Assembly: GCA_045837725.1 (NCBI GenBank) | Contig: JBEWZL010000178.1 | Span: 124,001-188,000 of the forward strand | Origin: Vermamoeba vermiformis | Lineage: Eukaryota > Tubulinea > Echinamoebida | Reading direction: 5' to 3' | DNA: 64,000 nucleotides | Shown here: piece after piece, positions 13,113 through 24,861 of the stretch | Layout of the letters: every line of letters begins with the position of its first letter | Numbering within the stretch: position 1 is the stretch's first letter | Notes under the pieces: model-generated | What the model was told of the DNA's origin: nothing | Databases searched by the model: none | What the model saw: only the letters and a program-made list of their open reading frames with translations | Position numbers and translations under genes: made by a program

Positions 13113-13360
13113 TTCAAATCTAAAAAAAAAACTATCACGCGACTTTAACACAGTTGCAGCCGTTTGTCCGGACCGCTCTACATGATACTTATCATAGCGA
13201 TATTAACAACTTAATTCGCGCCTTATCCTTCAAAACACTCGAGGTAGGGAATCTGCGTCTCCCTAAAATTTGCCGCCAAAAATCTAATTCGTTAGTCTCC
13301 TCGTTTTATTTTTATTGATGAAGAGACCTCGTAGGTGACAAGTATATTATTAAATAGTCC

Positions 13361-16300
13361 ATGCAATCTAGAGGCATTTCGTCCTCGAGGAGTGCCTTCG
13401 TTCGGTTTGATCGAGAACAGCGAACGGATGTGATCACCGCCGAAACTCGTCGAGCTGAATTCTCCTGCAATCCAACACATTATTTAACTGTTGGTATTGA
13501 ACATATATGGCAAAAAGTAGATACTGCACGCAAGCTAAAAAGAGCGATTGGTTCGGATTTGGATGTTACCGGTAAGACGGCCAAAATAATTTTTTCAAAT
13601 ATTCTATAATATTCCTATATTTATTTTTATTCATTTAATCTGAGTATTGGTTTCATTCCCAGCGTTGATTCAAATTTATCGATTTTTTCACAATTTCGGA
13701 ATTAGTGTGCTCCTTCTCGTCCAATAATTCCTGGTATTTATTAAATAATTTTTATTGCATTAGATAACGATGATGGATCAATCGTGCTCTTTCCTGAAAT
13801 GTCTTTATTGGCGAGCAGGTAAAACAAATCTCCATTGAAATACTCACAAATACGAATATGATTAAAACTGTAATCCAGTTCTATACTAAATTTAATAGCC
13901 ATAATAATGTTCAATATTTATCGTAGATTGTAAATCGAGACAGATTTTTCGTCAATTTTTCCGCCGCGAAAGAAAGACGATGATCAAGATAATTAATTTT
14001 GCTATTTTTAGGTATAAATATGCCGCTAAATTAGCACGAGGAACATTTTCAGTGCTTATTGCGGCCTATGACCTATTCTCACAAAAGGCCAATAAACAGC
14101 AACAGCCACAACTCGTCGCTATCAAAATTATGAACAAAGATTGCAATAAAATAGGCATACAAGTAAGATTAGCTATAATTAACATTATTTCAATTCAATT
14201 GATATTTTTTAAAAATATTTTAAGTATTTTTTTTCTGATTTTTTCTTCTTTATTATTAGGAAGCGCTTAGACTGCATGAAATTAATGCAACTGATAGTAA
14301 AAAGTTCAGCGGAGTCGTTAGATTACTTAATACGTTCCATTACAAGTCTCATTATTGTCTCGTTTTGGAGCTACTAAATTCAACGCTACAAAAATACAAA
14401 GACGAAAAGAAGCTGACAATGAAAGATATTCGGTGGATTGCATTTCAGTTATTAAGCACTGTTTCTTTCTTGCATTCAAACGAATATATTCACGCAGATC
14501 TCAAACCTGAAAATATTTTATTCGGATCCAGTACGTTACCAATAAGATTATGCTAACATTTAAATAATCACCACTAATATTATATCATATAGTCGGTGAT
14601 TCTTTATCGTTACAAAACAGCACATTGAAGCTAGTTGACTTTGGCAACACGATGAAAGTCTCAGAAACATCGTATTATTCCAACGCGAGAAATTTTGAAG
14701 TTCAAACTCTCCATTATCGTGCACCCGAGGTACGTGATTTATATGCGCATATTAGTAGGGCGATCGATTCGATTATAACTTTATGTAACAGCGGAATTTT
14801 TTTTTCCTTTTTTGGAAATTCGTTCGTAGGATAATATTGAGCTTACAAATCATTACAATGAACCTTATTAATATTCAAGAGTCTATTAACACCCGTAATA
14901 GCTTATTCTAGGCATCAATTTTGGCAAGCCAATTGATATTTGGTCGATTGGTTGTATTATCGCAGAGCTTGTAATCGGAGCACCTGTATTCGAGATATGT
15001 ACGACCCCACAAGAGCTGTTGCATTGTATAGTACAATTATTGGGACCGTTACCGCAAGCCAAGTATAAGAACGCCTGTTATTACAACGATTATTACGATT
15101 CGAGCGACTTTTTACGCGATTATAGTCCAAAGTAAGTACACTTATATCAATTTATTATTTAGTATTGAATTAAAATACCATTACTTCGCAATAATTGTTA
15201 CAGTTATCAAGACAATATGCAATTTAAATTAGTTTTTGTAACGGAAATTTTATTAATTTTATTTTCATTTTCAGTGAACGTTTAGAAGACTGGCCGTTAC
15301 ACAGCTACACCGATGAATCACTGTCCGTTAAATACAAGTACTGCCAAGCGTACAACAATTTGAAGAGTTTGTTGGCTACAGAAGACAGAGACTTTATTGA
15401 TTTAATGCTGGGTTTACTGGAAATTGATCCTGAAGAACGATTGACCGCCAAAGAAGCGTTGTTTCATCCATTTTTTGGACAATTAATGCCATTTGAATTG
15501 TGCATTGGTAGCGGCAACGGTACGTACAATTATATATAATAATACCGTTTTATTTGTTATTTTTATTTTAAGGTGATAGGCTAGCGTATCATAAGAGTTT
15601 GCTAACGAAATATTTCCTTTTTAGGCAATCTTTATTGCGAGCGATCGACGTGGAATAAAATAGTTAATCGAAGTTTGAAGAGAATGGAAGATATTGATAT
15701 GAATACTGATGCGAATACCTCAATAGTAAGTATACTCATATAGTATTTTTTAATGTGCCAGTATTAATTTTATTTTTGTTGTTAGTCTCGAGATAACCAC
15801 AGCGGATCTGATCTACAAAATATTTTGAACTCAAGGAACAAACAAGATACGACTCTGCCATTCGGGTTTGAAGCAGTACGTATTATAATAATGCCGATAT
15901 GCCTAAATTTAGTAATATTAATATCTTATGTTCAGCCCAAGCTCGATCTGTCGCCGATCAAGATCAGCAACAACAATAATCATAGCGATGATACTGCGAT
16001 GGCTATAGATACTATCGACGATCTTAAGAGCAGCACTGATAAGGACTTAGAGAATTTGCGACAAATTAACCAAAAAAGGCAATTACTGCGACAAAAATTG
16101 GCGGCAAAGAAAACCGGAGATAATACAGTTAGCAATACTACTGCTGCCTCTACGAAGAAAGAAGACGCTAAATCTCGTCAAATAAGCCCTGCGCCATCAA
16201 AAATGAGCGTTTCTTCAACGAATCCAGCAAATCGATACAAAAAGTATGATTACAGACGATTTGTTGGTATCGATACATCGTCAAGCGACAGCAGTAACCA

Positions 16301-16679
16301 TACTATTTTTCACAGTGATAATAGCTCGATGTCAGAAGGCGAATCAGCATATTTGGGTCCATCAGATCTGATCTTAAACGACTCTTTCGACGGATTAGAA
16401 ATTTTGACGATCGAATCTGAAGTTAAATCTGAACAAATTAAGGCAAAGACTACATCGCTTAGTAATTCTAGGAAGAGGCTCATGGAAGAACGAAATGAAG
16501 CCGAAGAACAAGCGAAGAAAAAACAAAGGTTATTGCCGCCAACAAATCCGCCGCCTGGATCCGCAAAACTAGGCGGAAGATCCATAGCCGTACCTCCTAA
16601 AGCAAGTAGCAAGTATGGATCGCCAAGTAACAACAATTCGGGCGCCTCAAAGTCGTCTTCGAAACCGACGAAAAAATAG
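13361..16679 (+). CDS. CMGC-family (DYRK/PRP4-like) protein kinase
   Basis: Serine/threonine kinase with a short N-terminal region and a long Ser/Asn-rich C-terminal tail. Visible motifs: glycine loop LARGTFSV, VAIKIM (ATP-binding lysine), HADLKPEN (catalytic loop), KLVDFGN (metal-binding DFG), VQTLHYRAPE (activation segment) and IDIWSIGCIIAEL. The HADLKPEN and YRAPE forms place it near the DYRK/PRP4 branch of the CMGC group. The activation loop lacks the YxY tyrosine pair of true DYRKs. About ten exons. The junction after YRAPE (14730 to about 14913) is not resolved: simple joining of the two flanking exons breaks the frame, so a small exon or alternative site is missing from my model. The C-terminal tail (15934-16679) contains basic and acidic low-complexity stretches. 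Confidence 0.88.
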
Positions 16680-16999
16680 AATTCTTATTTATTGAAAATG
16701 TGTACAGTGTAAATTAAAATGGCATTAATGGTATAGAGTAGATTTATATAATTTAGTATTAATGCACTATAGAGTCCTCTTACAATTACATTTTTGACAC
16801 CTGTAACGTTTAGATGCGAAGAGCCTTTTAGTAACTTGTGGTGCTCCCTTTAAAATGTCATGGTTGTAGACTGTGCGTTCTTTCTTTATTCTGAAGCTTA
16901 CAGATTTCATCAGGTACCTCCGTGTCCTTCTGATATTTTTCGCTTAACGCTAAATTATTTATCTTCCTGTCAAGATCGGCAAACCATCACAAAGGAGTA
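16680..16999. promoter_or_regulatory. Intergenic stretch upstream of the vWA gene
   Basis: Follows the kinase stop codon and precedes the ATG at 17000. Expected to hold the kinase 3' UTR and the vWA promoter. No motif can be assigned with confidence. Confidence 0.35.
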
Positions 17000-19720
17000 A
17001 TGGAAAAGCCAGGCAAAAAAGGTAATATTAAGCGATATCACTTTCTCTGCCTCTCTAGGCTGCTAATTGTCAGAGATCTAACGCAATTTGACGCCAAAAC
17101 GTAAATTCGTTAGGCTCCCCCCAAATTTATGATCCTTTATCGATCCATTAATTTGTCGCATAATTATTTTTAATATTAATGTGCCTTAAGGCTATTTTTC
17201 TCTCGCGCGCATCTCTACGTCCACATCTAAAAATTTGGAATTCAAAATTCGTAATTATCGAAACCCTTTTGCATTAATCTACAATAATACGATGTATATA
17301 TATTAATTTTTTCAACAGATACCAGCCCCACTTCAATTTTCAAAGGCAAAAGCAAAATCTTGTTTGCCGTTGATTACAGTGGCTCAACAGGCGGCAGTGG
17401 CAAATATTGGAACGGCGTTTTAGGCGTTTTAAGTCGCGTCTCGGAAGAAAAAGACGTCTCATATTTGCTTTGGGACGATGGCGCTTTCCATTGCGATTTT
17501 TATACCATGAACGAATTTTGCTTTCGCAAACGAGGCATGGGCGGAACAGATCCGGCAGTCGTCGCATCGCATATTACGAAAAACTTTAATAATAACGAGC
17601 CAGTGACGTTATATCTCTTCAGCGATGGTCAAGTCAGCGCATCCAGCGTCGAAAAATGCGACACCATTTTGAAGAACAGCAACGTTACCTTTGCAAAAGT
17701 TTATGTCTATATTTGGAATACAGGCGGTGCAGTCAATTTATCGGTGTCAGCTCCGTTCACCAGATCCTGCGAATTCGAGATCCATGTTGAAGGACAAAAT
17801 CTTGCTGGTGGAGATTCAAAGATGGCTCTTGATAATAACAATTTAAAGCAATGGGAAGACGTGGATTATTTCTTGGAAAATTACGAAAAGCTCCAATCAG
17901 CAATTACCATGCAAAATCTCGGAAGAATGAATAACGAATTACGCAACGCGTTGTTAGAATTGAAGAAGAAATTAATTGCTAATTATATGAAGAAATCTAA
18001 TGTCAATTCGACTGATCATCCGCTCATTCAATCATTGGACAAAAAAGATTATGCAAAGGCAATTAAAGAAGTCAATTCGCTCGTCATTTCTTATCAAAAT
18101 CAAATGAACGGACCGAAAGTCATCGAAAAGGCTATTCAAGATATGATAGTAGCATGCACTTCACCCGGAAATTTCAGTTTTGATTTAATCAAATCAGCTC
18201 GCGCTCAACGCGCCGAATCCGTTACCAACATCCAGCCGGATCAGATCGAAGAAGTTTTGGCCAATGAAAAGACATTCGAATGTCCTATTACTTATGATAA
18301 CGACGTTCCTGCTATTCTCGTCGTTCAGCCAAACCGACCAATCCTTGCAGACGTTGATGCAAATATCGTCGATGACATTATCAATTGTCCGCTTAATCTC
18401 TGGAAATACGAAGATCTCGTCGCAAAAGTTGCATCGTACTTGGACCACCCTGTCGGCTGTCAATCGATGAAAGGCGGAATATTCCGAAATTCTCCGATGA
18501 CCCGTCGTCCGTTGCTCGGAGCAATCACGCTTGGCGCAGCTGAAGACCACTGCAAAGCTACGAACTGGACCTTGGCGCAACTTTTTTCAGGAGGAAAATT
18601 GCTCGGCAACCCTGATTTATGGACCTTATTAGTATACTACATTACTAGAACCCGAGTTGGATTTTTGAAAGAGAACGTGGATCTGATGAACAGTTTTTGC
18701 CACCACTTGAAATTTCGCTTGCGCAATCACAACACGAATCTCGGTCTCTCAGGCTTGCCAGATTTTCCGCTCGTGAAAGTTCCCGTTGGCGTTGCTCTCT
18801 GGTACTGCGTTGCTTCGGCGGATTTATTCGCGGAAAAAAACGTGGCTCAAGATCGATTACGAGCCTTCGGACAAATCGGAGAAATTTTCTTGCATATTCT
18901 CGATGTGCTGGAATTTCCGTATAAGAAGGAATACACGCAAGATCGACTTAATATATTGCGCGTATTCTATTGGATGATGTCGATGAAATTGAACAAACAG
19001 AAGTTATTGGATCTGCTCCGATCTTATTACCAGAACTACATCTACTTGGCCAGCAAAGATAGATTTGTTTTCTTGGACGGTCCAGCCTCCGAAATTCGCA
19101 AAGAAGGAATTCCCTGCGTGCCCGAATTTGCCAAAGATATTCCGCTGGAGATTTTGATCACCATCGCTAATCTCGTGGATCCAGGCAAAAAGAATTCCGA
19201 CGTCATTATTGAAAAGCACGTGGCACCTACTCGCGTTCATTTTAAGCGAAATTATGGATACCCTGCCGGCTTGCCTAAAGAGGAAATTGCGAAAAAGTTG
19301 GATCAAGTCAAGATCTGCCCGGCAACTATGCGACCTTATTACACAGACCCTGTTAAGAAGAAACAATGGGACATTTGTCTTAAAGAAGTATGGAACGTGC
19401 CACCTGCAAATATGCTCAGTTTACGAAATTACGCGAACAAGTACGTCGTCGAAATGAAGAAATTTCCGCACAAAAAAGACGATTTTTACGCGTACTTATA
19501 CGACAAACAATGCAAGAAAGAAGTTCATGCCAAAGATACTCTGCCAGAATACATCGAACAATTCGTATCAAATCTGTTTGTCGTTATGAACGATGCAATT
19601 AAGGCCTATGAAGCCAAACATAATGTCAAAATGACGCCAAAATTGTACAAACAACTCGTTGAAGCTAGTCGAAAGACTGAAGACCGCAAACGATTAGAGC
19701 GCCAATGGAACTCGTCATGA
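17000..19720 (+). CDS. Large von Willebrand factor A domain protein, function unknown
   Basis: Predicted 807 residues in two exons: 17000-17021 (MEKPGKK) and 17319-19720, joined in frame across a 297-nt intron. I prefer the start at 17000 because without it the second exon has no ATG before the vWA domain. The vWA domain begins at once: ILFAVDYSGSTGGSG carries the MIDAS DxSxS (residues 26-30), GMGGTDP supplies the threonine and LYLFSDGQ the aspartate, so metal binding should be intact. After about residue 180 the protein is helical and matches nothing I recognise. A segment FECPITYDND near the middle is loosely U-box-like, but I would not claim it. The almost intron-free coding region stands out among intron-rich neighbours and could indicate retroposition or transfer. 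Confidence 0.85.
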
Positions 19721-19935
19721 GCTCTAGGCATAATAAAAACATTATGATAGGTTTCTTGTAAACTCTTTATCTTGTCATTTAATACAACGAGAAGCAAATT
19801 CAATATTTTTTGCCTAAATAGGCAATTGAGTTTGATTCGCGGAGAATTTTTTAGTCGATCGTATTTCAGCTGGTAAGTTGACGAAATGATTTATAGGGCA
19901 TATTTTGAGTGATATTTGGGTATCTTTAGTGCACT

Positions 19936-21570
19936 TCACTCTTCTGTAATGATCGTCATCTTTTGACGTCGTGGCAAACGATTCAAAATGTCAAGGTTAA
20001 TTGTACTTATTTTCTGTCGGAAATCTAAACGCGTGAGCCTTTGAAGGCCTGTCAACGCAAGTATCTGATTGTTTGAGGTGAAACGCAAACTGAGCTCGCG
20101 AATTTTTTGCAATTTGGCGAGCTCATTGGCCGGTATTGTGGCACCTCGACCGGAGCACGTCAAGGAGGTCAGTTTGATAAAATTGGATAAAAATGAATAG
20201 TCTGTCGCTGATCCAATTCTCATTCTTCTTAATTTGGTAAGATTGGGTAATGGATTAATAGCTCCGTATACTTCTAACGACGTTAAATGGATCAAGCTGG
20301 TCAGATCCATGGGTACTCCGTTGTTGCTAAATGTCAACTCTAAGTTCTCTAAAGATGTTAAATGACTAGCCCAGCTCATATCCATATCACGCCAATCCGT
20401 TCTTACTGTCAATGACTTCAGCTGCGATAAACTGACTAAAGCATTCGTCAAATTTTGTGGTTTTGCATTCGGTACGATGATCAGCTGTAAATTCCGTATA
20501 TTTGTGAATGAATATATTCTACTGTTAATAAAATCTTCATCTATTCCAAAAGCTAATCGCGTCAAAGTGTCCGGATTCAAATAATCCAAAAAATCTCCAT
20601 AGTAGCCGCTATTCTCAGCAAAAGTATTCCATTGAAATGAATTCAGCTGCTTCATATTTGATAATATCGATAATGAATTTTCGGGGAAACGACAAGAATA
20701 TCCCAAGGTGAGTTCTCGTAGATTCGTTGCTGAGCGGATAGTATCCAAATTTTGGGCTCGATTGATCTTCAATTTGGTGAGTTGGGGGCAATTATCAATG
20801 CAACTTTCTTCATTTAATTTTAGGATTTCCATATTTGGAAGCACTGTGTTCTTGTATTGATCAATGCTAGGAAGGTGCAGCACTCGCAGATCTTTAATGA
20901 AGTCAATGCCGTTCGGTGCTGTCAAAACGCCATTAAATTTGAACGCTGATAATTTTGGTGTTCTTGGGAGAATATTGATTCTCTTTGTAACCGCCAAATA
21001 CTCCAGATTCGGAAAACTGTTTGGATCCGAAAATTCAATTAACGCCTCCAAGTATGTCAGACGAGGTAGGACTACAGTTGTGAACAGTTTTAAATGAGGT
21101 GCTGCAATTCGTTGTAGATTGGTTAGCTGATCCAGACGAATAGGTGCCAACTCGTTTACAACACTGTTCCTCGCTAGACTAGTAAAAGACAGATCTAATG
21201 AAACCATGTTCGTTAAGTTTGCTAATAGATCTTCATAACATCTGGATGCCAGTACATTGGTATGAATTGTCAAACTGAAAGATTGTGCGCATCTGCCAAA
21301 CGTTTCGGAGATGGGCTGCATTTCATTTCGGCGTGGCCAATAAATATCAAAATCAGCTTGGCCAATAAATTTTGCCCATTTTTTGCACACTGCTCGTGCT
21401 AGTCGTTTTCGTTTATTCGATTTGAGGAATGACAGTGTCAACTCGATCAGCTCGTTTGGAAAATCATTAAATAATATCTGTGCAATTGATTAATTCGTGC
21501 TCTGAAATAAACTACCTAGAATAAATAACGAAAATGTTTTTAATCTGAAAAGGCTGGGTACCTGATCCAT
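19936..21570 (-). CDS. F-box/leucine-rich repeat protein
   Basis: Likely substrate-recognition subunit of an SCF ubiquitin ligase. A 9-nt first coding exon (21562-21570, MDQ) joins in frame across an 84-nt intron to 19936-21477, giving 516 residues. The F-box is at the very N-terminus (ILFNDFPNELIELTLSFLKS, then RLARAVCKKW). The rest consists of repeated leucine-rich units (LRELTLGYS, LTSLENLELTFS, LTSLEVYGA, IRELSLRFTS), as in FBXL-type or bacterial-style LRR proteins. Starting at the first ATG of the long frame (21441) would cut the F-box in half, so the spliced start is preferred. The substrate is unknown. It is tail-to-tail with the vWA gene. Confidence 0.88.
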
Positions 21571-21900
21571 TATCAAGAAGCTTTATACTGAAGTTAATTC
21601 TATTCTATTTCAATGCTTTATATATGCTTGGTTGTTGAGGCTGTCTCGTCAATTTTATTTATTCTACGACGATGTGACGGCGTGTACACACTTTGTTTTC
21701 TGGGAACCACGGTTGTGACCGTGTGTGTATTCTCCAGATGCTGTGATCATTAAAAAGGAGAACAATGAGTGTTCAATCGTACGAAAATAAGATCTTTACA
21801 AAATTGACAAGATTTCAGCCCAGATTTCGTTCGACCAGATTCGCAGTAACTTTAAATCGAACAATGAACAATCAATAACCACAATTGAATATTAATTATT
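21571..21900. promoter_or_regulatory. Divergent intergenic region, presumed promoters
   Basis: Lies between the start codons of the F-box/LRR gene (-) and the WCSWC gene (+). A purine-rich segment and an A/T-rich stretch precede each ATG. No specific site is identified. Confidence 0.35.
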
Positions 21901-24763
21901 ATGGAACATAAGAAAAACGGAAAGATGAAGAAGCACCGCTTCTGCTCTTGGTGCTTTAAAAAGACAGATCACCGATTGAAAGAGGAACATATGATTGGAC
22001 GTGATATGTACGAGTGCCTTAATTGCTTTGGCAATGTATGCGAGTGCATTAGCTGCGAAGGTAATTATGAGTTGAAATTACTAAAAATCGAAAAATTTTC
22101 AATAAAATCTTTATTTAATTCCTTAATATTGATATGTATTACTGATAATATGACTCTATTTATTTCATATTGGAAAATTAATAATATTTATGTTGCTTGT
22201 TATGCAATAATAAATCAATTTTCGCGAAACTTTCGGTGATTCGGCGGTGGTTGCCTCTGCATGTATTGACATAAATAAAATTTCATAGGCATGGCAAGAC
22301 GATACGACGATAAATCCGCCGATAAACTTTGCTTCAAGTGCGATCCCAGATTCACAAGTACGTAACCGATCTACCGTCACGACGCCGTCGTTACTTACCA
22401 TTTATCAATATTTGCAGATGAGGACGAAGAGTCGCTGAGCGAAATGGGCTGGTGCTCGTGGTGTTTATTGCACACTCAGCAGATCTTGGTTCAACCCAGT
22501 CTCATCACGCGCAACGTGTACAAATGCAGTCACTGTCACAGACGAACATTGTCTTGCAGAAGTACGTCAACACGATGTTATTTATATAGGTCCCGGTCAT
22601 AACTCATTCCATCTCCTTTTAGGCTGTCGTGAAGGATTTGTGCGTGGCCACGGGTCTTACGATGACCAGGTACGCACGGAATATTTTATTCGTTAACGAA
22701 GTTGCTAATGACCTAATGCAGTTATGCCTCAAATGCGACGGAACTATTGAGCACTGGCACGAGAGAGAACTCAATTTCCAAAAGTTGTCACGTCCTGGCT
22801 GGTGTTCGTGGTGCCTCGATTACAGCCGTCATCAGTTGGAACAAGTAAGCACTTTGGATAATAATCTATTCGTTATTAATTGCTAAATCACCTCAGGTCA
22901 ACCAAGTACGTCGCAGTGTGTACATGTGCATTCAATGTCAAAACCGCACGCTGCCGTGTAACTCGTGCAACATTGGAATGACACGCGGCGGCGCAGGATG
23001 GGACGACGATAATTGTAGCGTTTGCACTGAGGACTATAAGCATCAAGGCAAAAACCACCCTGAAATCTTCGACAAAGCAACTCCAAACGAGGTCAGTTTT
23101 TGACACGTGGTGCCGTTCATTTACCTCAAGGCACGTGTAGCTAACATACCTTTGCAGATGCAAGATGACGTAAAGAAAGCATTCGAGATTGCAACGGATA
23201 TCGACAAGAACTACTTCCTGAAGTGGCTGTTGATGCAAGCTAGGAAAGATGTCATGGTCAAACAGAGCAGAACTGAAGAGCTTGTGCGCAAGGAGATGGT
23301 AAGCATCGTAGCTCAAAAACGCTTTACAGATAGACGAAAATTTGTCGCGAGATTTGAGTTGTCCGGCTGAGAAAGGGCACAGAGAACATTTTTCGTTTAG
23401 TCTAGTGGTCGGGACATGGTTTTTTTTTCAGGACGGAGCATCAAGCACCTATGGCCGAGTTGGTCTAAGGCGTTAGACTCAAGTTCTAATGGGGGTAACT
23501 CCGCGTGGGTTCGAATCCCACTGGGTGCAAGCAATTAATTTTTTTTTTTGCCTTCGCTCCCTTCCTCATGCTCTGTTTTGTTTGTCTTCTTGCTTAGCGA
23601 AGCACTGGGTGCAAACGAATATATTATTTTTTTCCCTCGCACTCAACTTGAGCGGATCTGTCGTTTTGTTGACTGGCTTGCGTTAGTGACTGACAGTTTT
23701 CTTAGGCCAGACATTCCGAGTTCCGTGATCTTGCTGCGCAATCAGGCATGGTTAGGCCGTTCTTGATCTTAGTAGCCATGCCCGCGTTCTTCAGAAACAA
23801 AGTCGCGAACTTTTTGGGTTGGACGCTCTTCACGCAACGTAAGTTCCAATTGGGCCTATTGTTTCGTCTTTATTATTAACGTACAACATTTACAGCCTAC
23901 TTTGGAGACGCTCATGAAGAAGCTTGGGTGATTTTATCCAAAGACATGTCAGGCATGATGTCACGAGCAATCAAAGCCTACGAACGCATCGCATTGCTGA
24001 ACCGTATGCCATGGTACGTCCTACCTATCAAGTAGATGTAACTTTTTGACTCATTTGTGACGTCAGGTACAATGTGGTTTATCGAGTGACAGCTGAAATC
24101 TTCCGACGGGTTGATGCTCCTGAAATGGACTACGACGATGCCGTTAAGATCTCTAACCTGCGTAATAACGATTACATGAAGAACATTGAACAAGAGTTCT
24201 TGTTGAAGTTAGGCGAGTTGCAACAACGCGTAAGTGTCAAAAGTCATTCGTGTCAAAATCCGTCTAATTCTAATTTTGATTGACAGACTGCTCAAATGCC
24301 CGACAAAGTGCCCAAGACTCAAGCCGAGATTGAGGCCGATGAAATCATTCGCGAACGAGTCATTAAGAACGCGGGTATTAATAGACCTGAAGTACTCAAC
24401 TATGCCGTTCGGTTGACTAAGACGATTGTTGGTGCTCCCGGTCAATTGACTCTTGCTGTATTTGCTGTCAACACTGCTGCCACGATCCTTCCTGCCCTCT
24501 CTGGCGTAGCCGTAAGTAATTTAGTGTCACTTGTCATACGCTACAATACTTAGTTACGATGTTATCAGGTGCCGCTCACGTCAGCCGCAGCGTTAGTTAC
24601 AACTCCTCTGTTCATCATCGGTATCTTCAGCTTGATCAAAGACGCAATCACGTTAGGTCTCGGCAGCTCCGAAGGCCGATTGTTCGGTCCTTTGATGGTG
24701 ATTATGAACCAAAAGATCTTGTTGGCCGTTGAAGGCATTGATGTTGAAGACTTCATGCCCTAA
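21901..24763 (+). CDS. Protein with repeated WCSWC cysteine modules and hydrophobic C-terminus
   Basis: I do not recognise this family. The N-terminal third has three cognate modules: RFCSWCFKKTDH, GWCSWCLLHTQQ and GWCSWCLDYSRHQLEQ. Each is followed by an aromatic/basic stretch and a CxxC pair (YECLNCFG, YKCSHCHRR, YMCIQCQNR) and then a second CxxC (CISCEG, CRSCREG, CNSCNIG). This looks like a tandem zinc-binding cassette. The middle is helical. The C-terminal part has at least two hydrophobic segments (TLAVFAVNTAATILPALSGV; LVTTPLFIIGIFSLI), suggesting membrane association. About ten exons. The intron 23299-23705 (phase 0) contains a complete tRNA-Leu gene on the same strand. The exon after it starts ARHSEFRDLAAQSGM. 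The stop is only about 100 bp from the stop of the convergent PrpD gene. Confidence 0.8.
23345..23640 (+). repeat. Left arm of inverted repeat carrying tRNA-Leu
   Basis: About 300 bp matching, in inverted orientation and at roughly 85-90% identity by eye, the segment 26455-26750. The match covers the upstream GCGAGATTTGAGTTGTC block, the tRNA and about 110 bp downstream, and fades beyond. The arm lies wholly inside an intron of the WCSWC gene and begins shortly after the splice donor. Confidence 0.85.
23445..23529 (+). tRNA. tRNA-Leu(CAA), intronic copy 1
   Basis: 85 nt. Acceptor GCACCTA pairs with TGGGTGC; discriminator A. The anticodon loop CTCAAGT gives anticodon CAA for UUG codons. It has a long variable arm and a canonical T-loop (GTGGG TTCGAAT CCCAC). 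It has no intron of its own. A run of 11 T about 10 nt downstream is a Pol III terminator. Located in an intron of a protein gene, on the same strand. Confidence 0.96.
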
Positions 24764-24861
24764 GATAAAAAACAGTCTTCTCTTGTAAATAGAGGTTTAT
24801 TATCGAAGCAATAAACTCTTTCTTGTAACTAGAAGTTAGTGTTGTGTGGTAGCAGATCCGC

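Noticed and set aside
23390-23425. TTTAGTCTAGTGGTCGG upstream of both tRNA-Leu copies, similar to a tRNA-Glu 5' half
   Set aside because: No matching anticodon or T-arm follows; probably chance or an old fragment shared through the duplication.
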